Source of the DNA: Adenophora triphylla var. japonica
Taxonomy: Eukaryota > Streptophyta > Magnoliopsida > Asterales > Campanulaceae
Direction of reading: 5' to 3'
Assembly (NCBI GenBank): GCA_022495995.1
Contig: JAFEMH010000988.1
Location: 498,807-562,806, forward strand
Length of the DNA stretch: 64,000 bases
The notes under the pieces are model-generated. The model did no database searches. It had not been told where the DNA came from and saw nothing but the letters and a program-made list of their open reading frames with translations. Shown here piece by piece: positions 30,566-41,852 of this stretch (position 1 is its first letter; each line of letters opens with the position of its first letter). The position numbers and the translations under genes are program-made.

Positions 30566-31981
30566 TCACTCCATGCCACTCGTACTGGCCTCTCCCCTCT
30601 TCTTCCCCCTTTGAGTCTTCTTCTTCTGAACAGGAAAAATGTCGGTCTTCCTCCTACCAAGCTCTGGTATAGGAACAGGATCTATCAAACCAGCCTCTGT
30701 CAGGGCCTTGGTAGTCCTAGCATCATCTCTCATCTCCTGTAGCCTAGCTGGTAGCATAGGAGTCCTCCCCTCCTGTCTCTTGACATAAGCTTCATAATCG
30801 GTCACCACATCTCCGCTCCTGTCATGAGGGTTGGCCCTCGCCTCGGCCCTCCTCCTCTCGGAAACTGTCAGGTCCTCCGCACCCACAATGGCCTCACGCC
30901 GTCTCAAAATAGCCATCTGAGTCTCTCCAAAATGCCTCTCGTACCAATCCAGGTACCAAGTGGTCAAGAACACAGGTCTCGGACGCCTGAGGATAACTCG
31001 AGGAGGAAAAACGTCATACCTCCATACTCGGGACAGAAAGGAAAACACCGAAGGATCATCCATAGAAACAGGAGCCACCACCCTGGTGGCTATATCATCA
31101 AAGTCCTCCAAAGGAACCTGCTCTAAGCCGAACTGTCTCAGAACCAAAGACGGAATGTATAAGCTGGACTGAGAAAGCCCCGAAAGCATAACCACGGGAG
31201 ATCCGTCCTGAAGTACCCTCCGAGTCTCCACCTGCCAACAAGGCACTGACCATCTAATATCTTCTGTCTGGCGACCAGCCATCCAACGCTCCCACGAGCC
31301 CTGATCATCAAAATCTACAGCAACCCCTCTTCTGGCGAATGTCCAAGGCTTGATCATATCCGATGTTTCCCGAAGAACCCCCAGGCGCTCCATCAACCAC
31401 AGAGTCAAGAGGAACGGGCTGCCCCCGTGCATATACCTTTTCCCGGTAGCCAGCCTATCGAGAGCATGAAAAGTCTCCCCCAGGATCAAAGGTACAACAT
31501 CTCTGCCCAAGCGACAGTGAACAACAACATCCAGCAGAGACCGATGGCAGATCCCAAAAGAATAGACCATGAACAAGGTCCCCAACATGCAAAGTGCAAA
31601 GGCATCCCAATAGGCGTCGTCAAGCAAGCCTAAGCCCCTAAATCTATCAGGGAGACCGGAAATATCAAAGTGATCGGGACTACAGATCATACCTTGTGCT
31701 TCCTCCGGGGAAAGATGAAGGAGGTTGCACAATCTATCAACGAAAGAGGCCCCTCCGGGCAAAGGAACCGCAATCTCTTCCACCTCCGGACCGCCAAGCA
31801 AAGCCCAAAATTCTTCCACGGTAGGAACAACCTCGTTGTAAGAAATGCAAAAAACATGTCTTCTAGTATCCCAAAATGATGAAGAAGCTCTCAAGAGGTC
31901 GTAGTCCGGAATCAATTCTTTGAGGGACCATAAACACTTCACCTTGTACCTTTCTTCAAAGAATGACCTCCTCTCATGCAT
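30566..31981 (-). CDS. Antisense gene A of element 1: DUF7745/plant-mobile-domain-like protein
   Basis: A single open frame of 471 residues on the strand opposite to gag-pol. It starts MHERRSFFEERYKVKCLWSL and includes VPTVEEFWALLGGPEV and the tail QKKKTQRGKKRG, a basic nuclear-localisation-like end. The arrangement W-D-(x)n-F-(x)n-VPT-EE-ALL is what I associate with DUF7745, a relative of the plant mobile domain found in retrotransposons. Its function is unknown. Extra antisense ORFs at this position are known in Tat elements. The frame is uninterrupted although pol is destroyed. Upstream, on the same strand, TATCCGCGCGAAC lies at about 32145-32157. Confidence 0.7.
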   Translation of the reverse strand: MHERRSFFEERYKVKCLWSLKELIPDYDLLRASSSFWDTRRHVFCISYNEVVPTVEEFWALLGGPEVEEIAVPLPGGASFVDRLCNLLHLSPEEAQGMICSPDHFDISGLPDRFRGLGLLDDAYWDAFALCMLGTLFMVYSFGICHRSLLDVVVHCRLGRDVVPLILGETFHALDRLATGKRYMHGGSPFLLTLWLMERLGVLRETSDMIKPWTFARRGVAVDFDDQGSWERWMAGRQTEDIRWSVPCWQVETRRVLQDGSPVVMLSGLSQSSLYIPSLVLRQFGLEQVPLEDFDDIATRVVAPVSMDDPSVFSFLSRVWRYDVFPPRVILRRPRPVFLTTWYLDWYERHFGETQMAILRRREAIVGAEDLTVSERRRAEARANPHDRSGDVVTDYEAYVKRQEGRTPMLPARLQEMRDDARTTKALTEAGLIDPVPIPELGRRKTDIFPVQKKKTQRGKKRGEASTSGME

Positions 31982-32462
31982 AATTTGGGTGGATTTCTCA
32001 TGCTCACAATTCTCTGCATGGTTTTTCTCTCTTTCTCCCCGGAAATGGCTGTTTGAACTGGTGTTTGAAGAAGGTATTTGAATTTGAAATAAAGTGAGAC
32101 CAGATCTGAAGCAAAATTAAAGGACAATGTCAGATGCAGGTCCTGTTCGCGCGGATATGTTTGTCCCCTAAAAAAAATCTTTGCAACAGTCCAAATTGCT
32201 GTACCAAAGGAATATTTTGTCCCAGCCAAAGCCTGTCCAAACCAGTTCATGCACCAAACATCTACACCCTTGCCAAAAAACAGAGGCTCATGCAACATTG
32301 CATTCATACTGCATTGCATTCATAAAAAAAAATAATAACAATAATCCTAGAATTAATACATTCCAAAAAAAAAAAAAAAAGCAAAAAAAAATATGTGCAT
32401 AAAAATAAACTGTATCTGTCTAAATACAATCTCAATCTCAAAAAATCAGTCTCGAAGGATCG
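31982..32462 (-). promoter_or_regulatory. Region upstream of antisense gene A
   Basis: On the minus strand ACATATCCGCGCGAACA (32159-32143) matches the LTR promoter text ACATATCCGCGCGGACA at 16 of 17 positions. A weak TATA-like TTTAATTTT follows about 24 bp later. The remainder up to 32462 is A-rich and noncoding. Confidence 0.5.
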
Positions 32463-35416
32463 TCAGTCAGAGTCCTCGGTGGCTGGGCCTTCCCCCCGAT
32501 CCCTCTTGCGGCTCGGGCCCGCCTCCTCCGTAGCCATGAAGATCTCAGGCTCAGAATCTTCGTCCTCGTCCCCGGAAGAAGGCTCGTCAGGACCAACCGG
32601 CACGCTCTGATAGGGCAAGCCAAGATCTGCAAAAAAGTCATATCCGAAGGTGAATGCGTCGGACTCCTGGACGTGCGAAGAAGATCCACCATGCTGCCAG
32701 ACGTGTCCCTGCCCGTAAGGATCTCCGAGAATGACGTGGTCCGAAGGTAGTACCACGCGAGGATCAAGGAGAGGAGAAAGAGGAGTCTCGGAGGAAGTCT
32801 CTGAAGGAATAGGGGAAGCCTCCCGCCTGACAGGCGCCGGCTGTGGTTGCCTCGCTCTAGCCTGAGGGGCTCCACAAGCCACCATCCTCCTGATGAATCT
32901 CTTAGCCCCGATCACCTGCTTCGTCAGCTTCTCCACGACCACCTCCGGAAACTGCACGAAAGTAAAAGCGTCAGAAACAGTCGAAGCAAAAAAAAATGAT
33001 GACAGGAAAGAAAAGAAAAGACAGAAGCAAAAAAAAGAGGTGGGAAGGAAAAGCCGTACCTTCATACCCGGACGAGGTCGGAAAGCTCGTGGAAGCCGCT
33101 CAGTGAGGATCACGCACCCTCAATCGGACCCCATCCTGGACATATGAAAAGTCCGTCAGAGGGTACTGCGGGACCCCTAACCCCTCTCTATCCAGAACCT
33201 GGGGCGTCTTCAGCCTCCTCAAGACAAATACTGGATACGGCTCGATCGCCACGAATGCCGAGAAGTGTTGGCCGCCCCGGTAATCATCCCAGGTCACAGA
33301 TCTCTCACTAGGGTGCATCATGTCGGCGGGAGGCTCTACCGATGTCATCAAAGGCGAATTCACGCCATGCTGGCGCGTCACCCTCTCCCCCAGATAATAG
33401 GCGTCGCAAGTCAAGCCCCTCAAAATCCTCCGCTGCACGGTCCAAATCTCAGCGCCCTTCAGCTTCGCCACATCGAAACGATCCCAGGGATAGAATATCA
33501 TCTCTTCATCCGTCTCGGCCCTCGTCAAAGGAAGGCAATCCGAGTACCTGAGGGTCGTGCGCCCCCTAGAACCTTTCTTCTCTCGGGTATGCTTGGACCA
33601 GGAGCGCATGGCCGGATATGCCCCGATATACTCCGCCGGCTGCCGCCACATCGTGACGTGGAAGAACTCACAAAACCATGCCTGCGAAATATAAAGTCGA
33701 TTAAGTGCGGAAAAGAATGCGTGCTTAAAGGAAAAGGGAAAGCAAAAAAGAAAGCTTATACCTCCAGAGCAAACTCGAAGCAGTAGAAGGAACTCACAGC
33801 CTTCCGGCTGTATCTATCAAGAGCAAAGTAAAGCTCTGCCAGCCCGACCTCTCCCCAAGAGACCTCTCCAGCCATCCCCACATCCTCCAAACTCCTCAGC
33901 AAAGCAAACACCGCCGTCCCCTCGGCGTGTCCAAAAAGAGTGCTCAAAAAAGCAAACCATAAAAAGGCCCTAGCAATCTGCTCAGCGCCTATCCTCTCAT
34001 CCCCAGCCTCGTAGCTCCCGATGATCTCCACAATCTTCCCATAAACCACGGCATACTCCATCCCCATCCCCTTTTTGGGAATGGGGGTAAAGCCCAGAAG
34101 AGCCTGCAGGTCCACGTCGCTGTAGCCGTCGCGCCACTCAATGCTGCGTCCATTGAAGGACAGACCTGTGATCGCAGCGTAGTCGGAAGGCGTAACCGTA
34201 GCCTCGCCCCAGAAGAAGTGAAATGTGTGGGTCGCATCCCACCAATGCTGCGCCAAAGCAAACATCAGGCCCTTGCTCTTAGGGAACTTAACCAACCCCC
34301 TCAAGCACTCAATGAACTCGTATAGCCCGGTCTCAACAACAATCTGTCTCGGACTCATCAAAGCTCCTCGGCCCGCAATCGGAAGCCGGTCCCACAGGTC
34401 AACTACAGACTCCACTGATCCTCGAGTCTTCATCTTATTCAGCTGCTCCGTCACGTAGTTGTTTCCGCCCTGCAATAAAAGAAAAAAAAAAGAGAAAATG
34501 TCAAAAAAAAAAAAAATTGCATTTAAATAAAAGAAAGCATATACATGCATCATGCAACACAAAGTTTTGAAGAAAATTCGGCAGCATAACGACATGCAAT
34601 GAACCTAGCCCCATTTTTCTTGCACAAGAGAAAGCAGTTTTCACCAAATCCCAACCAACATTCATTCACACAAGGAGTCGACGGAAGTAAAAACTCCGTC
34701 CCATTTTTCATAAAATAACATGCATCATGCGTACATTCATTCATACACGGAGTCAATAAATCCGTCCCACTTTTTCAAAAAAAAAAGAGGAGCATGCACA
34801 CATTCATGTCAACATTGCAACAAAAAAAGAAGTCCGTCCCAAATTTGGGAAAATTTTCATCATAGTCTCTTATTTCAAATTTTTTTTTTTTTGGCAAAAA
34901 TGCCCATTCTTTTTCAAGTAAAATGCATTACCCATATACTCATTGCAAAATGCACAACATCAAAAATCCAATTTCAGTGTCAAGAACACAATTTTTCGAA
35001 ATTCAAGTCATAATTTTCGAATTTTTCATTGAAATTTTCGGATACAAAAAAAAAATGGCAAAATGCCAATTCTTTTTTCAAACAAAATGCACATTTGGGT
35101 TACCCACAAATTCATTACAACATGCAAAGCATCAAAATCAAAATCCAAGGCCAAGAACATCAATCATTCGAAATTCAAAAAAAAAAAATTCAAAATTCAA
35201 TTTCAAGCAAGAAATCGACAAAAGGAATCGAAAAGATTCGAAGTATACCGTTCGGAGGCTCGGATCAGTAGCCCAATGTTGCCACGCATCGGGGTAATGC
35301 TCCTCCGCAGTCGATTGCGAAAGAGAATAGTGCCTCCTCATTCGGACAAGCTCCAATCGCCTCTCCGCTACCGGACCGCGTCCTTGACCATGGATAGCAG
35401 CTTCCCCGTGTACCAT
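32463..35416 (-). CDS. Antisense gene B of element 1: four-exon plant mobile domain (PMD) gene
   Basis: Four exons join in phase 0 with GT/AG borders: 35416-35249, 34469-33762, 33681-33118 and 32951-32463, for about 642 residues. Exon 1 starts MVHGEAAIHGQGRGPVAERR. Exon 2 carries the PMD signature VVDLWDRLPIAGRGALMSPR and LMFALAQHWWDATHTFHFFW, then TPSDYAAITGLSFNGR. Exon 4 ends with an acidic, Ser/Arg-rich tail (PSRKRDRGEG). PMD proteins occur in plant transposons and in the host gene MAIN, which is linked to genome stability and silencing. The frame has no internal stop. The exon 3 donor (AGG|GTGCGT) is the weakest border. The role in the retrotransposon life cycle is unknown. Confidence 0.75.
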
Positions 35417-35548
35417 TGCTCAAAAATCAAAGAAAAATTGAAGAATTTTGGAGCTTTTTGGCCAACAATGGCGGTTTGGGCGAATTTTTCTCCCTCTCTC
35501 TCGTAATTTTCGAAACAGACTGTGAAGAAGAAGAAGAGAGGGCGGCGC

Positions 35549-35589
35549 CTTTTAAAAACCAATCTGACTTCCAATCCCCTCCGCGCGGA
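35549..35589 (-). promoter_or_regulatory. Probable promoter of antisense gene B
   Basis: On the minus strand TATCCGCGCGGA is followed after 23 bp by TTTAAAAGG, about 135 bp before the start codon at 35416. This repeats the LTR promoter layout, including a shared GATTG(G/C)AA just after the palindrome. Confidence 0.6.
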
Positions 35590-35679
35590 TAGGTTTGAAG
35601 GGTCAAAATGACCCTTTTGCCCTTTAAAATTTCAGGACTCTGCAGAGTTAACCAAAGTTAACCCCCTCTTCAAAAGAGC

Positions 35680-36382
35680 TTCCCGGCAGTCAAGCGTAAG
35701 ACCGATCTCCTCGAGGAAGATAACGAGATACCGTATCTTTCATCAAAATCATTCCACGGCAGTCAAACGTAAGTCCGATTTCCCTGAGGAAGATAACGGA
35801 ATTCCGTTTCTTTCATCAAAATCATAACCGGCAGTCAAACGTAAGATCGATCTCCCCGAGGAAGATAACGGGATCCCGTATCTTTCATCAAAATCATTCC
35901 ACGGCAGTCAAACGTAAGACCGATCTCTCCGAGAAAGATAACGAAATCCCGTTTCTTTCATCAAAATCATTCCCCGGCTGTCAAACTTAAGACCGATCTC
36001 CCCGAGGAAGATAACGGGATCCCGTATCTTTCATCAAAATCATTCCCCGGCAGTCAAACGTAAGACCGATCTCTCCGAGAAAGATAACGGAATCCCGTTT
36101 CTTTCATCAAAATCATTCCACGGCAGTCAAACGTAAGACTGATCTCTCCGAGGAAGATAACGGGATCCCGTATCTTTCATCAAAATCATTCCACGGTAGT
36201 CAAACGTAAGACCAATCTCCCCGAGAAAGATAACGGGATCCCGTATCTTTCATCAAAATCATTCGACGGCAGTCAAACGTAAGACCGATCTCCCCGAGAA
36301 AGAAACGGGATCCCGTATCTTTCATCAAAATTATTCCCCGGCAGTAAAACGTAAGACCGATTTCCCCGACGAATACGTCTGA
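35680..36382. repeat. 73-bp tandem array, ~10 units (element 1)
   Basis: Units begin CGGCAGTCAAACGTAAGACC and include GAGGAAGATAACGGGATCCC followed by GTATCTTTCATCAAAATCAT. Many units hold the perfect 12-bp palindrome ACGGGATCCCGT; others hold ACGGAATTCCGT or variants. Confidence 0.95.
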
Positions 36383-36589
36383 TTTTTCCCCAGCAAAGGC
36401 TAACAAAATCCCCAGCAAAGTTAACGGAATCCCAAAAAGCCAACGGAATCTCGAGCAGATCTCGAACTACGAAAGGGCTTGATTCCCACTAGGGATACGT
36501 AGGTAGCCTATCATTAGGTCCAGCCCCTCGACCAAAACGGTCACCCTCTCCTTCGGCAGCAGACGAAGTCCACCGAAAGGCCACTTCAA

Positions 36590-36745
36590 GTCAAGGTTCG
36601 AGGCACCTAAAACGCCACCATTAAGGTTCGAGGCACCTAAAACGCCATCATCAAGGTTCGAGGCACCTAAAACGCCATCTTCAAGGTCCGAGGCACCTAA
36701 AACGCCATCATCAAGGTTCGAGGCACCTAAAACGCCATCATCTCC
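36590..36745. repeat. 30-bp tandem array, ~5 units (element 1)
   Basis: Unit AAGGTTCGAGGCACCTAAAA followed by CGCCATCATC. Confidence 0.9.
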
Positions 36746-36822
36746 AGGGTCAAAGACCCGAACTACGACTGGCTTGATTCCTCTTAAGGATACGTAGGTA
36801 GCCTATCATTAGGTTCAGCCAT

Positions 36823-37045
36823 CCGACCGAAAATGGTCATTCCTATCCCCAGCAGAGCGGATAGCCATCCGACCGAAAATGGTCATTCCTATCCCCAGCA
36901 GAGCGGATATACAATTTCAGCCATCCGACCGAAAATGGTCATTCCTATCCCCAGCAGAGCGGATAGCCATCCGACCGAAAATGGTCATTCCTATCCCCAG
37001 CAGAGCGGATAGCCATCCGACCGAAAATGGTCATCTCTTATCCCC
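36823..37045. repeat. 46-bp tandem array, ~5 units (element 1)
   Basis: Unit GCCATCCGACCGAAAATGGT followed by CATTCCTATCCCCAGCAGAG and CGGATA; one unit is disrupted near 36910. Confidence 0.9.
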
Positions 37046-37286
37046 AGCAGAGTTTCTTTCCAGCAACCGACTGCAGAACTCGCTCATCAGGTTCAAGGCA
37101 CCTAAAACGCCATCATCTCCAGGGTCAAAGACCCGAACTACGACTGGCTTGATTCCTCTCAAGGATACGTAGGTAGCCTATTAAATAGGTTCAGCCATTC
37201 GATCACTTGATCATCCTGCCAAATATGGAGCCTTACTCTTATCGACGACCCCGCTTCCTTCGAAAGCGCCGTCGCCGAGGGGCTAC

Positions 37287-39070
37287 TGTAAGTGCTCCAA
37301 TTTGAGCTTGTTAGAATTTTCGTTAGAAAATTAACGAAAGTTATGACATTTCTAACAATTCCTAACATTCCTAACATTTCTAACCAAGCAAGGGCAAAGT
37401 GGGCATTGTTATTTAAGGATAAACCAAGAAAGGAATCCTAAAAAGCAAAAGAAATTAAAGAAAACCAAAAATAGAAACTGCTGGAACAAAAACTGGCTGT
37501 TTAATTTGATTTTTTTTGAAAATATTCCTCTTGTCCAAAGCCTGAAGCAGCATTTAATGAACAGTGCAAGCTGAAGGACATATCCGCGCGGACATGATTG
37601 CAATTTTCAGAGGGCTATAAATTGAGGCCCTCAGTCTCAGAAATAAAAAAAAAAAAACACAATTTGTAACTGCACCTTGGCGAAAATAGTGAGAAAACAG
37701 TGAGAATTCTCTAGAATTGTCACCTTTTTCTCAACTATTCAACCAAAATCACACTCACTCAAACACTCTCATATTCAAGCCTTAAACACTCTTACATTCA
37801 AGCCTTCAAACACAAAACACAAGGAAGATAGGTATAACCTCCCTCTTCTTACCCTAAAATTCATCCATGCATGCATTTTCAAACTACAAAATGTAGTTCA
37901 TTCATCTTCTTGTCTTAGATCCAAGAAGATCACCATGGAAGTTCATCTCCATGGATGATCTTCTACAAGGATCAACATTACTTTCAAAGTGTTCTTCTTT
38001 TACTTACTTGCAAACAAGTTTTCAAAACCCTAAAACTCATTTTCATACATCAAATCTCATTTTCAAAGGATAAAACTCCCCTTCCCAAGCAAATGAAGTG
38101 CTTAGTCCTAATGTACCCCAAGGATGGTTTGATATAGTTGATTCACCACTAAAATGTCAAGTGATCACTAATCAAAACCTATGGAAATGGGGACAAGCAT
38201 GGATGCAAAACCCCCTTTAATATCATGTTTTTCTTTCTTGAGAAGTTGCTGTCCAGTAGCTATTTTCTAAGACCCCAGTCCATGGTCTAATTTTTTAGAC
38301 ACAGATAAACTTGGAATTTGGTATTAACTACAAAACACTTTTTGTAGCCAACATCCATACCTTTCCAGGCATATTTTTATTTTATTTTTTGCGTGAGTAA
38401 AACTCCATTTTACAAATTTTCTTTTGAAGGTCAGATCACCAGTTTTTGGAAGTCCAGATCTCATATCTGAGATTTCCAGAAGGTTTTGAGTCCTCAAATC
38501 TTCTCCAAAATGGAAAATTCTTTCTTAGAAATCTTATTTGAGGAGTCTGGAACAACTTTCATTCTCTGAGTTTTCTCAGATTATGAAGTTTTACAGCCCT
38601 TAAATCCATTTCAAAATCAAGTGTCCACTGCCTTTTTCATTCTGGCAGAAGTGGTTTCCAACTTCCAAAAATCTTTTGAGCACCAAAACTCAATCCAAAA
38701 ATCACACCAAAAATCATGGGATCTTTCCAAAGTCTAATAAAGAATTCCCAATTTTTACTTTTCTCAGTTTCAACTTATTTTGGCCAAAGTAACACGCACA
38801 CACACACACACACACACACAACAAATGGTTTTTAGCTTGGAAGACTCGTTTTACGAGGCATTACGGGTGCACACTAACGTCCTTCCCGGCATGTAACGTG
38901 ACCTCCGAACCCAAATCTCTAATCTCGGGCATTTTTCAAAGTTTTGGCCCTTAAAACAAAAATGGCGTGGCGACTTCGGTCTTTTTTCGATTGGTTTTTC
39001 AAAGAAACGAAAGATTTTCAAAAAAAGTAAAACCTTTTCGAAAGAAAATTTTGGCGGGCACATCATCACA
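37287..39070 (+). repeat. Element 1 3' LTR
   Basis: This is 1784 bp. It carries the same palindrome (37583-37592) and TATA box (37616-37621) as the 5' LTR, and a longer (CA)n tract near 38795-38820. Confidence 0.92.
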
Positions 39071-40086
39071 ACCTCTTCTACAAACTCTTCCATCCCTCGA
39101 ATAAATTATGAAATTATCATTCATACTTGGTACCAAAATATCATTCTCAACACAAAAGCTTGTAGTTTCTTTCACCAAGTTCTCCCAACCATGTTCTCTC
39201 AATTCTTGTAATCTCTCTTTGGCTATTTTAACAAGCTTCATGGAATTTACAAGATCTTGATCCTTCCTTTGTAATGCTAGTGATAAATCAAGAGTGATTC
39301 CCAAAACCGATTTCATCAAATGCAACACAAAAGCAAACTCAAAGCAACATATATTTCTCAAAAGAGTCGTAGCTTGACCACTATGAGCCGCATCTTCACC
39401 ACTTACTTGTAAATGCTCTAACACACCAACCACCGAAGAGAACAAATTAATCAAACTCACAATTGTAAAATAATAAGAGTTCCAACGTGTATCCCCGGGC
39501 CTATTTAAAGTGGCTTCTTGATTCAAACCTTGGCCGGTTTCAAGATCACCATATAGCAATGATTATGAATACTATCATGGTTTCCCATATGTTTCCTAAA
39601 ATTCTCCTTCTTGTTCCAATTCGTATAACCTTCGCTTACAAACGTACCACCCCCTCCTTGATCTCCATGTAAAGGCTTAAAAAGATAGCAATAAAAACAA
39701 TATGCCGCATCTTTACTCTCACTATATTCCAACCAATCAAACTTTTCATACCAATCAACATTAAACTGACGTAAAACTTTATAAATCATGGTTTGAGGAA
39801 AATTCTCAAGGCGTGGTCGACAAGGGCCTTTAAGTAAGTAAGCTCTACAAATTATTTCAAGATCCTTAGAATTGCTAGCAAGGCGAGACAACGGTTTTCT
39901 CAAACCTGGATCAGCCCCATATTTAAAAGAGTTATCAACATTTACTTGAGGTTGAGAAGTACCTTGTCCAATTTCTTCTTGAACCCTTTCAACATTGACA
40001 ATATTAGTATCAATCTGAGTCGATGGCTCACATCGAGGGCGTTTGGAGAAGAATCCATCAAGTTTAGACTGTTTACCTACACACAC
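39071..40086 (-). pseudogene. hAT transposase, N-terminal part with TTF-type zinc finger, internally deleted
   Basis: The N-terminal frame begins near a splice acceptor (GTGTGTAG, AG at 40078-40077) with KQSKLDGFFSKRPR. The TTF zinc finger follows: FDWLEYSESKDAAYCFYCYL and NWNKKENFRKHMGNHDSIHN. Near 39545 the protein jumps to ETGQGLNQEATLNRPGDTRW, which in full-length relatives lies several hundred residues downstream. Most of the catalytic core is therefore missing, with a frame change at the junction. The part down to 39071 ends at the TSD ACCTC (39071-39075) of the LTR element and would continue in frame at 20331. Confidence 0.85.
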
Positions 40087-40127
40087 AGAGTAAACAAATT
40101 CAAAATCTAAACAAAACCCACAGTGCC

Positions 40128-41852
40128 TGTGAATGTGTGCCCAAATTCTGTTTTTGTGTTTTTAGTTTGGATTCACTTGAGTTTGAAAATATCCGGTTTA
40201 ATTTGAAAAACGGAGTCGCCACGCCATTTTGATTTCCTCAAAACTTTGAAAAAAAGGATTTAGGGTTCGGAGGTTAAGTTACCCCTTGGGAAGAACGGAT
40301 CGTCGTTCTCCCAAGGTGCCTTGCCATAGCAAGTCTCCCAAGATTCCATTTTTCGTGCTTGTTTGTGTGCTTTCTTGTGTGCATGTGTTGAAAAGAGGGG
40401 GGGGGGGAATGTTCCAAGTTGTCTTCCGGACGTATAAACCATTTAGTTGGTTATCGCTCGGGATTCCTTGGATTTTTATGTGTTCGGGACTTTGATCCCG
40501 TCCTCATCTTGGACTTGTGATCATCGCTATTTGACCTTGGGTCTTGCGTGATCAAGAGAAGGACTCTCTTTTATGGTCCAAAATGAGGTTCTTTAGAAAA
40601 GGAGTGTCCTTAGCCCATCAATCCTACATCTTGAGACGATTGAGCTTGTCTAGGGACTACTATGCTCGTCTCAAGTGATAATCGGAGATATAGGGTTCAA
40701 GGTTTATCCCTTTCTAAAGAGATTGTGGCACCTTTAATGGAAGAAACGATGTAAAGATAGGATCTTTACACCGATCCGCTCCAAAGGATACCAATGGGGA
40801 CTTGGGGAAATGCATGTTAAGAATAAAAATGACATTTTTAATGAAAAATATGACATTTTGGGGTGCAAGGGATGCTTTTTGTTTTTAAAGAAATGATCTT
40901 TGATGCAAAGGATGCACCTTTATGTGGAAAAATAGTGTTTTATATGCAAAGGATACATAAAGACTTCATTTTGAAAGTAAATGAAGCTATTTCAAGGTAA
41001 AGTAATGATTTTTAATGCAAAGGATGCATTTTTATGCATTGAAAATGGGTTTTAGGTACAAAGGATGCACCTTTAATGTAAAGAAATGATTTTTATATGC
41101 AAAGGATGCATTTTTATGAGCAAAGGATGCTATTCTAATGCAAAGATCGCATTTTTATGAGCAAAGGATGCTATTCTAATGCAAAGATCACATTTTTATG
41201 AGCAAAGGATGCTATATTAATGCAAAGGATGCAAAGGGAGGGGGAATATGATCTACATGTTCAAAGATATGATCTTTAGTAACAATATATCAAATACCAA
41301 GTAATATATAGCAATATGTAAATGCAAGGAGCAAGTATATCACATAAATTAAGTATAATGCAAGATAAGGGGGTGAGAGATTACCAATGGTGGTGACCTC
41401 TTTCTCTTTGGAAATCGCCTAAGGAAGGGACCAACTCTTGGAGGCTTCAAGGAGGAGGGAGGTGGCTCTTGGCACCTTCAGCTTGCTGAATTTTCGTAGG
41501 GATGTTTTTAGGAGAGTTTTTATGCTGAAAATTGTATATGGAAAAGGGTAGAGGAGGCCTCTATTTATAGGCAGTCTGGATAGAGCGAATGAAGCCGTGC
41601 GGCCAGGAGTTCCCTCCGAATGCAGCCGTGCGGCATTATCCCTTGTGACTCAGCATGTTTCTAGAATCATGCAAGGTGGCCTTTCTAGAAGGATTTCCAT
41701 ATTAAGGAAAATGTGCTTTTTTAATTTGAAGCAGTCCCTTCATCCCTCGGAAGGTTCGGAACAGTTCCGGAATTGCTCCTGAACTTTAGGAAAGTCCGGG
41801 AAATTGTCGGAAAACTTAACCGAAAGGCATGAGCCAGATTTGGGTACTTACA
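40128..41852 (-). repeat. Element 2 3' LTR (left copy)
   Basis: On the minus strand a TATA box CTATAAATAG (41570-41561) lies 24 bp after the palindrome-like GCCGCACGGC (41603-41594); a second copy of GCCGCACGGC is at 41634-41625. Within the LTR, about 40850-41240, the word CAAAGGATGCA recurs many times. Confidence 0.85.

Larger units (their letters stand above)
20332..39070 (+). mobile_element. Ogre/Tat-like Ty3 LTR retrotransposon (element 1), RT deleted, with two antisense genes
   Basis: LTRs at 20332-22101 (1770 bp) and 37287-39070 (1784 bp) are TG...CA, with TSD ACCTC at 20327-20331 and 39071-39075. The PBS is GTGGCGACTCCGCTGGGGA; an Arg-tRNA primer is reported for Ogre elements. The order is leader, gag, protease, G-patch, integrase end, then two genes in antisense, then tandem arrays. 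Extra antisense ORFs between integrase and the 3' LTR are known from the Tat lineage. RT, RNase H and the first part of integrase are absent. By eye the LTRs differ at some 35-40 positions (about 2%). Confidence 0.9.

Noticed and set aside
34720..35506. Plus-strand open frames opposite the PMD gene
   Set aside because: They overlap the intron and first exon of the antisense gene in A-rich sequence and have no domain.
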